DNA of 64,000 nt. It comes from Roseburia sp. Lineage in GTDB: Bacteria > Bacillota > Clostridia > Lachnospirales > Lachnospiraceae. The stretch is taken from the NCBI GenBank assembly GCA_022771695.1, contig JALEKJ010000062.1, forward strand, positions 124,001-188,000. Direction: 5' to 3'. Shown here in pieces: positions 7,843-16,456 of the stretch (position 1 is the first letter of the stretch; every line of letters begins with the position of its first letter). Made by a program: the position numbers and the translations under genes. Under the pieces are notes generated by a model. That model was given only the letters and a program-made list of their open reading frames with translations. It was not told where the DNA came from and made no database searches.

Positions 7843-10371
7843 TTAAGATCGCTTACGGATAATCTTCCGAAGCAGTTTTTTTATCCACGAATTATTCTTC
7901 ATATATTCAATGTCAGCTCGTAGCCGTGCACTTTCATCCTTCAGGATTGCATTATCCTCTTGCAATCTTGCACTCATATCCCGTAGACTAATAATTGCCT
8001 CCTGGAATTCCTGCATCTGTATCTGCTGATTTTCAAATAATATCCTTCTTTCCTTAGCATCTTCCTGAAGCTGCCGGAGTGCCATATCATAAACTTCCAT
8101 CCGCTTATCATGTGCTCCAATTACACTTCCATGGGCATCAACTATGGATTTCTGCCATTCAAGCTTTTCCTCATGAGACATCATCTCTTTCTGGATCACA
8201 TCATAGAGGGATAGCTGATTTTCTTTTTCTTTCTTTATTGCATTGCAAAGCCACGCAACAGATTTTTTCTTTTCTGTCTGTAGCGCCTCACGCACCGGCT
8301 GATAGTCAATTTTTTCTGTCAGTCGTTCATCAATCAACGTATCATCGGAATCAAGAACAAGTCTCGTCTCAAGTTTCGCCTTTCCGAGAATCTCCGTAAA
8401 TCTATCAATTCCCCGGTACTCATTTCCAATTGCCAAAAATTCTTTTTCAAAAATAATAGCAAAGCAAGAACCATGAAAAGAATCTGTAACGAAGAAATCA
8501 CATTCCCTAATTCTGGCAAGCCAGTCTTCATTCGACACTTCACGTTCTACTTCAAGTCCCCAACCCGCACATTTTTCTTCTACGTTTACAACATCCGTCA
8601 TATTGATAACCGGCAGGGCTAATTTGTCTGCAATTCTTTCTATGACTCCCTGTTTTTCCGGCGATGGGTCCAATATGTATGTTGCAATATAATGCTCATA
8701 CGGTGCTTTCACCGCTTTTTCTGTCAGCTTGACATATTCCTCCGTCGGGCACAAAAAAACCGGGTCTAATACTACCTCTGCTTCAACATTCCATTCCGTT
8801 TTACAGAGCTTAACCGCGCTCTGCTCTCTTACAGAAATACTGTCAATCCCCTGTACCAGAAAAGCTGCCTCTGCTTTCTCCTCTTTTGTTGCACCATAAC
8901 GGCTTCTTCCAAAGGATGCAGCATAAGTAATTTTGTTCTTATTCTGGTTGATATAGTCCAAAAAGCAGAATTTATCAAAGCATGCATACAACCCCTCATA
9001 CCATAATTGGTCGGAACCAAGTATAAAGGTATCCGCATAATCATTCACTTTTTGCATCTGCAGGCGGCTGCCAAAAAGTTCGCATAAATCTCCGGCATCA
9101 TAGGGATTTTCCCGGAAGATAACCGGTTTCTCATGAGGTCCCCACCATGCAGACCTTGGGCGTTCAATCATAAGTACCTCATATCCCATATGCTGCAGTG
9201 TCCGATACAATGCATAATAGGAAAGATTGGAACCATGGTTTTCAACAGTCGGTATCCCCACGACACCAATATCATATTTATGCTCCAGTGCCATCTCTGA
9301 CGCTGTCTGGAAATCATATTTCTCACTATTTAAAAGTCGAAAAAATCGCTCTCTGCATGGATTTCTGTCAATCGATGCGTGAATACGGTTCACTGACGAT
9401 GCCTCCACAGGAACTTCCTGCGTCCATACATTCATCTTTTCAATCTTCTCGAACAGTTTCTGACCTTTGCTGCTGTTGACAAAGACCACACTGGTTCCCT
9501 TGCGGTCATCCTCTATGCCCGGACAATTTTCTAACCCATGGAAGTCACCTGTTGATAAATCTCCTCTTCTCGGGAATTCAGCAAATGCACAGTCATAGCA
9601 AGCTTCCCGCAGTGACGCATTATAATGGAACAGCTTTTCAAAGTAGTCATCGCTAACATCTGCTTTATAAGAAGATCCATCTGCAAAATCAATCTGGATT
9701 GCGTTGCAATTCCAGTCTGTATCTTTCAACCGAAAATTAATTTTCTGTATCTTACGCCCCCCAGATATTTCCTGAAGCCATTTTTTCACCACTTTGTCCG
9801 AAGGTGTCCCATGACACAATAAATCAATCGTATAAAGATTCGTCTGATTGCAATCCTTTACATGGTTATACAGTCCTGCAATCTGGCACGGCAATCCCGT
9901 AAACAAAACAGTCTGTCCTATCTGCAGCAGCTCTTTTACCTGTCTGTAAATGCCGGAAGCATCAGCCTGTAAATACTTTGAGCCTCGAATCCGCTCTAAA
10001 TCCTCCCGCTTATCGATAACAATATATCTGGCACCTATATCTGTCCCAAGTTCAACTCCGCATACTTTGCCGCCTGCATCTATCACTGCTGAAGCAGCCA
10101 GAGAAATCACGCCCCCTGATGAAGACACTTTGCGCACTGCATCATCCGCTCTGAATGCATAGGATTTCACATCGTATGCTTCCCTGTCTTCCCGGCGCAA
10201 CACAGGGCATGCAGTCCGACAGTTTCCACACTTCACACACAATTTTTCGTTTACTTGCGCTTCCCGGAAACCGTCTTCATTTTCCTTAAGTTCAATCGCG
10301 CCCACTGCGCATGCATCCTTGCAAGAATAGCAGCCTGTACATTTTTTATCTTTCACAACGGAATCTATCAT
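7843..10371 (-). CDS. FrhB-type iron-sulfur protein fused to polysaccharide pyruvyl transferase
   Basis: This 842-residue fusion has three parts. Residues 1-60 hold two 4Fe-4S motifs (Cys 11, 14, 17, 21 and 45, 48, 51, 55). Residues 80-360 match the FrhB domain (coenzyme F420 hydrogenase/dehydrogenase beta subunit): SSGGVISLAASAVIDAGG, FTGLPCQIAGLYNH, CAFAEFPRRGDLS. From about 365 begins a polysaccharide pyruvyl transferase domain (DIGVVGIPTVENHGSNLSYY, ILGSDQLWYEG, FFVTDSFHGSCFA), which in its family adds ketal pyruvate to sugars. The last 150 residues are a coiled coil with a basic tail, perhaps for membrane or partner contact. I chose the ATG at 10371 because AGAGGA precedes it. It sits among exporter and transferase genes, which supports a role in glycan modification. 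Confidence 0.85.
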   Translation of the reverse strand: MIDSVVKDKKCTGCYSCKDACAVGAIELKENEDGFREAQVNEKLCVKCGNCRTACPVLRREDREAYDVKSYAFRADDAVRKVSSSGGVISLAASAVIDAGGKVCGVELGTDIGARYIVIDKREDLERIRGSKYLQADASGIYRQVKELLQIGQTVLFTGLPCQIAGLYNHVKDCNQTNLYTIDLLCHGTPSDKVVKKWLQEISGGRKIQKINFRLKDTDWNCNAIQIDFADGSSYKADVSDDYFEKLFHYNASLREACYDCAFAEFPRRGDLSTGDFHGLENCPGIEDDRKGTSVVFVNSSKGQKLFEKIEKMNVWTQEVPVEASSVNRIHASIDRNPCRERFFRLLNSEKYDFQTASEMALEHKYDIGVVGIPTVENHGSNLSYYALYRTLQHMGYEVLMIERPRSAWWGPHEKPVIFRENPYDAGDLCELFGSRLQMQKVNDYADTFILGSDQLWYEGLYACFDKFCFLDYINQNKNKITYAASFGRSRYGATKEEKAEAAFLVQGIDSISVREQSAVKLCKTEWNVEAEVVLDPVFLCPTEEYVKLTEKAVKAPYEHYIATYILDPSPEKQGVIERIADKLALPVINMTDVVNVEEKCAGWGLEVEREVSNEDWLARIRECDFFVTDSFHGSCFAIIFEKEFLAIGNEYRGIDRFTEILGKAKLETRLVLDSDDTLIDERLTEKIDYQPVREALQTEKKKSVAWLCNAIKKEKENQLSLYDVIQKEMMSHEEKLEWQKSIVDAHGSVIGAHDKRMEVYDMALRQLQEDAKERRILFENQQIQMQEFQEAIISLRDMSARLQEDNAILKDESARLRADIEYMKNNSWIKKLLRKIIRKRS

Positions 10372-10413
10372 ATAGGTCCTCTTTCCTTCTTTCACAACCT
10401 AACGCTTTTGCTT

Positions 10414-11373
10414 TTATTCTACTTCCACTTCACAAATAGACTGCACACCTTCATATGCAGCGATTACTTTCGTCTTACCTTTATTTTTGCCAAGTATTTC
10501 TCCCATCGAACTTATTTCCATTACTTCTGGGTTCAGGCTAGTCCACTCAACTTGCGAATTAGGAATTTTACATTCGTTTAAATAAGCACCCAGCTTCCCT
10601 CTTTGATCAACACTCCACTGTAAGTTGTGGGAACTTAATACCAAGTTCTTTTCCTCAGACGACATTCTCATGAGACGTACAGAAGGGCTCTCATAAGACC
10701 AGTCCACGTCTCTTCTCACAATTTTTGCAGGATTTCCTGCCAAGCAAACATTTTCTCCCTCCTTGGCGAAATTTCCTGTCACAACGCTTGCCGCTGCGAC
10801 GATACTATTGTTTGGAATCACTGCATTTTTCAGAATTATAACATCAGAGGAAACCCAGCATCGCTCTCCAATCACCGTCGGATGTTTTCTACCATTGATA
10901 CATTCGCCCGTCTTTGTATCATACATCGCATGTCCATCTGAGCCATAAATATATACCCTTGCAGAAAACATGCTGCCTTGACCAATTCGGATATCGGAGT
11001 CTTCAGAAGCAACAATACCAACATTATGCATGGTTACCCCTGTTCCGATATCGATGTTCTGATTGTTGCCGTCATTGCAAAGGACAATAACATTCTTAAA
11101 CAAAAAGGTCGAGCCTATATGAACCGTAGCATTATCATTGTAAATCGTTATCGTACTACCGTCTGCTTCAATCGGCAAATCCAAACGAACCAAATTATTG
11201 TTTCCGTGTATTACAATTTCAAGACCTTGGACTTTCTCTGAATATGTAATATCCCTTTCCTTTCCATCTTCCACAACAATGATTCGATTTCCATCCCCAC
11301 ATACATCATATACTTCTATCGGTCTTGCCGTTTCAGTCTCTATTTTCTTACCCGTTTTCTTCGAGAAAAACAT
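10414..11373 (-). CDS. Left-handed beta-helix acyltransferase with C-terminal Ig-like (Big_2) domain
   Basis: The protein has 319 residues. Residues about 45-215 form a hexapeptide-repeat helix ending in the classic acetyltransferase stretch IGERCWVSSDVIILKNAV, followed by SIVAAASVVTGNF and NPAKIVRRDVDW. This family O-acetylates sugars with acetyl-CoA in the cytosol. The catalytic His is probably the one in GSDGHAMYD. Residues about 250-319 look like a bacterial Ig-like group 2 domain (VEWTSLNPEVMEISSMGEI, then GKTKVIAAYEGV), normally found on surface proteins. No signal peptide is present. The gene lies between the DUF4422-GT8 fusion and the pyruvyl transferase fusion. A glycan-binding role for the Ig-like tail is inference. 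Confidence 0.82.
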   Translation of the reverse strand: MFFSKKTGKKIETETARPIEVYDVCGDGNRIIVVEDGKERDITYSEKVQGLEIVIHGNNNLVRLDLPIEADGSTITIYNDNATVHIGSTFLFKNVIVLCNDGNNQNIDIGTGVTMHNVGIVASEDSDIRIGQGSMFSARVYIYGSDGHAMYDTKTGECINGRKHPTVIGERCWVSSDVIILKNAVIPNNSIVAAASVVTGNFAKEGENVCLAGNPAKIVRRDVDWSYESPSVRLMRMSSEEKNLVLSSHNLQWSVDQRGKLGAYLNECKIPNSQVEWTSLNPEVMEISSMGEILGKNKGKTKVIAAYEGVQSICEVEVE

Positions 11374-11411
11374 ACCTCTGTGCTCCCCTTTTCTTTTGTC
11401 ACGCTAGTTTT

Positions 11412-13253
11412 TTAATCATCCATTTCCCATGTCGGAACTTCTTTTCTTCTCAAACCGTAATAGAATTTTATTGCTCTCTTTCTTCTCTTTGTTCCACGCG
11501 GGAAGATACGGTTTGCAGTCGGAACTATAAATCCGTATTTTATCTTGTTCCTTATTCGTTTGGTCGGTTTCTTTCCATCGACCTCACTCACATAATAGAT
11601 TCCGCCTGCCGTTATCATGGTACGGAATAGAATCTGCTCGTACAATGGAGATTTCCGCGCTCTTCTCCAGAAATGTTCTGTCATCATAGTATCCGCAAAC
11701 AATTCACTCCACGGCTTGTTTGGTCCGGTGTGGTGGCAGATTTTCGGGTTGTTTCTTGCTTTCTCGTATTGTTTCTGCAAATAATATGGCATAAACTCAT
11801 ACTCATAAGGTCCGAAATCAGGGAAACAATCCCACTCCAAATCCAGATGCTTAATCTCTCCCTGACACAGCACATTCATGATATCTTGATCGACGTAACG
11901 ATACTGGCGGCTCGTTGCAATCTCAAAGATTTCCTTCTGCGTATATTTCTCTCTGAATCTTGTCAGGTTCAACAGCATAACACCTGCTTGGAAATAGTCG
12001 TTTACATTTTTCAGTTTTAATGCTTCTCTGCAATATTTTGCAAAGGACTTATCATTTCCATTTAAAAATGCTGCGCAGCACTGATCATGCGCCGCCGCTA
12101 CCATATATCCGGTCACATCCATGTTAAACAACTCTGCCACATCTGCATGTACCGTCATATCGCTGTCTAAGAACAGTACTTTCTCGTAGTTGATGAAAAT
12201 TTCCGGAATAAGTAAGCGATAATACGTCTCCACGCTGATATGCCCTGTCGCTTTCAAGTGAATATTTGCCATCTTTTCTTTTACATTGAAAAAGCGGATA
12301 GAAACATTGTTGTGTCCCTCTTCCAACAGTTGCAGTGCTTTCTTATTATCGTCCTTGATTCCGCTCTCAAGTACCGTAATATCATAGTTATTCTCTGCCG
12401 AAGCATTCTCAACAATAGATTCTAACATTGCAGAAAGATAGATGGTATAAAAATCACTGGAAGCAAGTACCAAAGCTATATTGTTATTTGCGAAAGCCGG
12501 CTGCCACTCTTCCTTAACCAAGGTGTCGTCAAACACTACGATTGACAGTGCACGAACCTGCTCACCTTTTTTCTCTTTGTGTCGGCAAAAAACTGCCAAA
12601 AGAATCGTAGCAAACATACTGTATTCCTTTGTCTGCTCATATGATACATAGCGCATGTCCAGTTTTTCATCTAATGCCTCAAGAACGGTTGCGACCATAT
12701 TATTATACTCAGCGAACAGCTCTCGCTGCATAATCATCATGTTATGCATGATTGCTTCATGGGATTTCATATATTCCTCATATTCCGGTATAAATTCCTG
12801 GCACTTTTCTTTAAACACTTCCTCAAATACCTCAAAGTGTTTTGTGTCATGCTTGTGGTCAAACTTTTTAAAATAGTCCCGAACATTTTTGGCACCCCCT
12901 TTAAGGCTTACCATTTTCGGTCTGATAATCGCTGCATGCGCCATCACTTTCTCGATTGAGAATTTGTCCAGCCCATGTTTTTGAACCGTCTTATCATTCA
13001 GATACGCCTCCTCAATGTACACCTTATCCGAATCCGCATCAGTAAAAAATCTTCTATACTGACACATACCAACATATTCAGACTCCGGTTTGATGTTAAG
13101 CTGCACACCTACCTCGCGATATAATTCTTCCTTTAATACCTGATAAATATCCTTCTGTTTTTTCACATTTCTGTACTCAAATTCCGGATTTTTAATCTGA
13201 TATATATTCTTTCCTTCGTCAATTCCTGCAATTATCATTTTGTTATTTGCCAT
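11412..13253 (-). CDS. DUF4422 domain fused to family 8 glycosyltransferase
   Basis: This is a 613-residue fusion of two transferase-like domains. Residues 1-245 match DUF4422, a glycosyltransferase-like domain (YVGMCQYRRFFTDAD, MIIMQRELFAEYN). Residues 255-560 match GT8: IALVLASSDFYTIYLSAML at the N-terminal sheet, the metal-binding DSD near residue 363 (LFLDSDMTVHADV), AGVMLLNLTRFREKY, DQDIMNVL and the late His in CHHTGPNKPW. GT8 enzymes are retaining transferases that use UDP-sugars. The ribosome site AGGAGA precedes the ATG. Two active domains in one chain could add two successive sugars (inference). Confidence 0.85.
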   Translation of the reverse strand: MANNKMIIAGIDEGKNIYQIKNPEFEYRNVKKQKDIYQVLKEELYREVGVQLNIKPESEYVGMCQYRRFFTDADSDKVYIEEAYLNDKTVQKHGLDKFSIEKVMAHAAIIRPKMVSLKGGAKNVRDYFKKFDHKHDTKHFEVFEEVFKEKCQEFIPEYEEYMKSHEAIMHNMMIMQRELFAEYNNMVATVLEALDEKLDMRYVSYEQTKEYSMFATILLAVFCRHKEKKGEQVRALSIVVFDDTLVKEEWQPAFANNNIALVLASSDFYTIYLSAMLESIVENASAENNYDITVLESGIKDDNKKALQLLEEGHNNVSIRFFNVKEKMANIHLKATGHISVETYYRLLIPEIFINYEKVLFLDSDMTVHADVAELFNMDVTGYMVAAAHDQCCAAFLNGNDKSFAKYCREALKLKNVNDYFQAGVMLLNLTRFREKYTQKEIFEIATSRQYRYVDQDIMNVLCQGEIKHLDLEWDCFPDFGPYEYEFMPYYLQKQYEKARNNPKICHHTGPNKPWSELFADTMMTEHFWRRARKSPLYEQILFRTMITAGGIYYVSEVDGKKPTKRIRNKIKYGFIVPTANRIFPRGTKRRKRAIKFYYGLRRKEVPTWEMDD

Positions 13254-13263
13254 TTTTCTTCTC

Positions 13264-14001
13264 CTATTTATTCATATATGCATTACAAACACTCTCTACC
13301 TCGCCCTGCATGACCTCATTTCCCTTGTCAATCCATATCGCATGGTCGCACAGCGCTGTTACCGATTCCATCGTATGAGATACATACAGCAAGGTCGTTC
13401 CCTGCTCTAGCATATTTTTCATACGCTGCTTGCATTTCTCCTGAAACTCATAATCTCCTACTGCCAAAACCTCATCTACAATCAGAATATCCGGACGCGA
13501 CATTGTCGCAACTGCAAATCCAAGCCTTGCCGCCATACCGGACGAGTAATTCTTGATTGGCATATCCAGGAAATCCCACAACTCGGCAAATTCTACAATC
13601 TCATCAAAGTGCTCTTTCATAAACGCCTCAGAGTGTCCTAGCAGCGTTCCGTTCAAAAAAATATTCTCTCTTGCAGTGAGTTCTGCGTCAAATCCGGCGC
13701 CAAGCTCAATCAACGGTGCGATGGAACCACGTACGATTACTTCACCCTTATAAGGTTTTAAAATACCGCTAATCAGTTTCAGCAACGTAGATTTTCCTGA
13801 ACCGTTTGTTCCTACCAGCCCCCATGCCTCTCCCGGCTTTATCTTCAAATTAATGTCTTTGAGTGCCAAAAATTCTTGAAACATCAACTCTCTTTTCAAA
13901 AACTTAATTACATATTCCTTTAAATTATCAATCTTTTCCGATGCCATATTAAACCTGACCGTGGCATCATTCACTTCGATAATATATTGTTCCTTATCCA
14001 T
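13264..14001 (-). CDS. wzt: Polysaccharide ABC exporter ATPase, short Wzt/TagH type
   Basis: This is an ABC ATPase of 245 residues for polysaccharide or teichoic-acid export. Walker A is GTNGSGKST near residue 65, the signature is YSSGMAARLGFAVA, and Walker B is PDILIVDEVLAVGD. The N-terminal 35 residues (VRFNMASEKIDNLKEYVIKF) are typical of the TagH/RfbB group. The chain stops right after the nucleotide-binding domain, so it lacks the C-terminal glycan-recognition domain that the second ATPase in the window (43951-45228) has. It is paired with the permease at 14012 with 10 bases between them. Confidence 0.92.
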   Translation of the reverse strand: MDKEQYIIEVNDATVRFNMASEKIDNLKEYVIKFLKRELMFQEFLALKDINLKIKPGEAWGLVGTNGSGKSTLLKLISGILKPYKGEVIVRGSIAPLIELGAGFDAELTARENIFLNGTLLGHSEAFMKEHFDEIVEFAELWDFLDMPIKNYSSGMAARLGFAVATMSRPDILIVDEVLAVGDYEFQEKCKQRMKNMLEQGTTLLYVSHTMESVTALCDHAIWIDKGNEVMQGEVESVCNAYMNK

Positions 14002-14011
14002 GTTCCCTCCA

Positions 14012-14800
14012 CTATATATATAATATGAATTTATCCTGTGATTTTAGGAAGGACCAGATTCCTAAAAACAGCGCAATCAATGCAGCTACACAGCCACCAA
14101 CCACATTATGCATAGCAGGAAGCTGCTGCTCTAATACTACAGTTCTGAACTGTTCAATATAAAAATACATCGGATTCACATTCACTACAATGTTTTTTAC
14201 ATTTTCCGGCAAAATAGAGATTGGATAAAATATCGGTGTGAGGTACATCCACACAGTAATAAACACATTATAGATATACTGAATATCCCGGAAAAATACT
14301 GCTGCCTGCGCCAAAAACATTCCTAAACCCAGACAAAATACATACAGTTCTATCAATATCAGTGGTATAAAAAGCATATACAGGGAAAATTGTATTCTGG
14401 AAACAATGAATACAATCAGCATCGCGCCCAAAGAGAATAATAAATTCACTAGCGAGCTTGTCACTTTCGATAATGTAAAAATATACTTCGGTACATAAAC
14501 TTTTTTTAGCAATGGTGCGTTTCCTAATATGGAGTAAATTGCCTGCCCCGTTGCCTCACTCATAAAGTTAAAAAGTGTCTGACCTATAATCAGATAGACC
14601 GGATAATGTTCAACTTCAAAGCGGAATATCTGTGAGAACACAATTACCATAACTGCCATAATAAGCAGTGGATTTAAAATACTCCACAAATAGCCCAAAA
14701 AACTTCTCCGATATTTTAATTTGATATCTTTGGTCACTAACTGCTTTACCAAATCTTTATAAGCATACAGTCCGTTTATTCGTCTAATCAGTAGTTCCAT
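14012..14800 (-). CDS. wzm: Polysaccharide ABC exporter permease (ABC-2 type, Wzm/TagG)
   Basis: This 262-residue membrane protein has six hydrophobic segments and the ABC-2 hallmark start LVTKDIKLKYRRSFLGYLWSI, followed by FSQIFRFEV and FRDIQYIYNVFITVWMYLTPI. It would form the channel for the ATPase encoded just downstream. The ATG at 14800 is preferred over an upstream TTG because GGAAGG lies six bases before it. Its sequence differs clearly from the second permease at 45305, so the two exporters are distinct systems and not a recent duplication. Confidence 0.92.
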   Translation of the reverse strand: MELLIRRINGLYAYKDLVKQLVTKDIKLKYRRSFLGYLWSILNPLLIMAVMVIVFSQIFRFEVEHYPVYLIIGQTLFNFMSEATGQAIYSILGNAPLLKKVYVPKYIFTLSKVTSSLVNLLFSLGAMLIVFIVSRIQFSLYMLFIPLILIELYVFCLGLGMFLAQAAVFFRDIQYIYNVFITVWMYLTPIFYPISILPENVKNIVVNVNPMYFYIEQFRTVVLEQQLPAMHNVVGGCVAALIALFLGIWSFLKSQDKFILYI

Positions 14801-14811
14801 TTCCAACCTTC

Positions 14812-15816
14812 CTATCTCTTATTTTTATATAAGCGTTTTATCATTCCACGTACCTTTCCATCATATGGTACGATGAACGCCAGTGCATCAAGTATCTCTC
14901 GCTTCATACTCGTTTTTTTCTTTTTTCTCTTTATAATTGCATCAAAGTAAAGTGAGCTTTTTGCATATTTCCAAAAGAACTGCTCTAACGGCACCTTTCT
15001 TCGGTAACATGGGAGCATTTCACCTGCGTAATGAATGATGCGCGGATTTTCAAGCGCCTCTACATAAGATTCATATAATCCACTTCGTTTCAAATACCGC
15101 CTGCGCTGTTTGAAATTTGCGATAACAATCGCATTCCATTGTATCTTTCCGTACATAACCCGGTTACAATACACATAATTAAGCACATCCTGATCCGCCC
15201 ACTTCCATTGCCTCTCCTCAGCAATTTCAAACAAGCTGTTATTCTCCTGCTTTATGGCATCAATATCAAAAACAATCACACCGCCATTAAAATACTGGCC
15301 TTCTTTTCTTGCACCTACTATATCCTCTAAATAGCGCTTCGTATCTTCGCTATTCGGATTATTCCACGCTTCCATATTTAAAATCACATCCGGAATCGCA
15401 TAGAGGCACATTCCTTGCATATCTCGGTGATACAGCTCTCCAACATCCGCCGCACAAACAATATCACAATCCAAATATAATACCCGGTGAAAATCTGCGA
15501 AGATCTGGGGAATCAGCAATCTGGCATATGTCATAATCGAAAGATAATCTCTCACATAAAGTTGAAATTGATCCAGTGCTTCTTTTACATTGAAAAATCG
15601 AATAAAAATATTATCCCGTTGATAGTACTTCCTGATTTTTTCCTTTTCTTCTGCCGGTATGTCATATTCCAATATTACAATATCATAATCTTCTCGCTGG
15701 TTTGCGTTTTCAACAATGGATTCCAGCAATACACCCATAATTGCTTTATAAGAATCGCTGCATGCCATCGTAATTGCAACACCATCGTCTTTTATTGGGA
15801 ACAACTTATCTTTCAT
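14812..15816 (-). CDS. Family 8 glycosyltransferase
   Basis: This is a 334-residue GT8 enzyme. The N-terminal strand reads VAITMACSDSYKAIMGVLL, the metal-binding DCD lies in LYLDCDIVCAADV, FNGGVIVFDIDAIK marks the sugar pocket, and IIHYAGEMLPC carries the late His. The family transfers glucose or galactose from UDP-sugars. The C-terminal 60 residues are basic (KRKKKKTSMKRE), perhaps binding the membrane surface. It heads the unit downstream of the hairpin at 15831-15869 and precedes the exporter permease by 11 bases. Confidence 0.88.
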   Translation of the reverse strand: MKDKLFPIKDDGVAITMACSDSYKAIMGVLLESIVENANQREDYDIVILEYDIPAEEKEKIRKYYQRDNIFIRFFNVKEALDQFQLYVRDYLSIMTYARLLIPQIFADFHRVLYLDCDIVCAADVGELYHRDMQGMCLYAIPDVILNMEAWNNPNSEDTKRYLEDIVGARKEGQYFNGGVIVFDIDAIKQENNSLFEIAEERQWKWADQDVLNYVYCNRVMYGKIQWNAIVIANFKQRRRYLKRSGLYESYVEALENPRIIHYAGEMLPCYRRKVPLEQFFWKYAKSSLYFDAIIKRKKKKTSMKREILDALAFIVPYDGKVRGMIKRLYKNKR

Positions 15817-15830
15817 CTTCTCACAACAAA

Positions 15831-15869
15831 ATTACCGCAATAACCTTTCATACGATTTATTGCGGTAAT
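15831..15869 (-). terminator. 13-bp perfect inverted repeat, terminator-like
   Basis: The arms ATTACCGCAATAA (15831-15843) and TTATTGCGGTAAT (15857-15869) are exact inverted repeats around a 13-base loop. The element fills the 64-base gap between the RmlC-like gene and the GT8 gene. The following coding-strand sequence is TTTGTTGTG, a weak U tract, so partial termination or an mRNA 3' stabiliser is as likely as a full stop. Confidence 0.6.
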
Positions 15870-15880
15870 TATCTCTCTAT

Positions 15881-16456
15881 TTAAAATCCTCCATAAGTTT
15901 CCATAAACTCTTTAAACGTCTGTAGATTCTTATCCTTATCTGCCAAAATAACGTTCTCTAATCCACCGACTTTTTCTAATGGCCATTCAACAGCAATATC
16001 CTCATCATTCCACATGATTCCATCATCGTACTCGCCATAAAACTTCTCGCCACATTTGTAGCTTACAATCGATTTTTCCAAAACAAGATAGCCATGTGCG
16101 CATCCTGCCGGAACAAGTATCTCATTATGCTGTTCACCAATCAAATCAAATCCCAGCCATTTTTTAAAAGTAGGACTGTCTTTACGCAAGTCAACGACCA
16201 CATCATATACATGTCCATATATACAGCGTACAAGCTTCGGTTGCTGTTTCTCTCTCTGAAAATGTAATGCTCGGATTACTCCTTTGTGCGAAGTTGTATA
16301 AAATACTTCTGCCAAGTCATGATGAATTCCATTTGCCTCAAACACTTCCTTGGAATAATCTTTTGTAAAGCATCCTCTTACATCATCTGCATTAAATGGA
16401 GTAACTTTAATCAAGCCTTTGATTTCGGTTTCTTCAAATTCAAATTTCTGAATCAT
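15881..16456 (-). CDS. RmlC-like sugar 3,5-epimerase, probably acting on a CDP-sugar
   Basis: This 191-residue cupin enzyme of the dTDP-4-dehydrorhamnose 3,5-epimerase family has the catalytic-His region IRALHFQREKQQPKLVRC, then HVYDVVVDLRKDSPTF, CAHGYLV and the Tyr of VSYKCGEKFY. It is the fourth gene after rfbF, rfbG and an SDR, overlapping the SDR stop by four bases. The window also has a classical rmlC (46149-46733) inside the dTDP-rhamnose set. I infer that this copy epimerises CDP-4-keto-6-deoxyglucose. Strict dTDP specificity cannot be excluded from sequence alone. Confidence 0.82.
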   Translation of the reverse strand: MIQKFEFEETEIKGLIKVTPFNADDVRGCFTKDYSKEVFEANGIHHDLAEVFYTTSHKGVIRALHFQREKQQPKLVRCIYGHVYDVVVDLRKDSPTFKKWLGFDLIGEQHNEILVPAGCAHGYLVLEKSIVSYKCGEKFYGEYDDGIMWNDEDIAVEWPLEKVGGLENVILADKDKNLQTFKEFMETYGGF

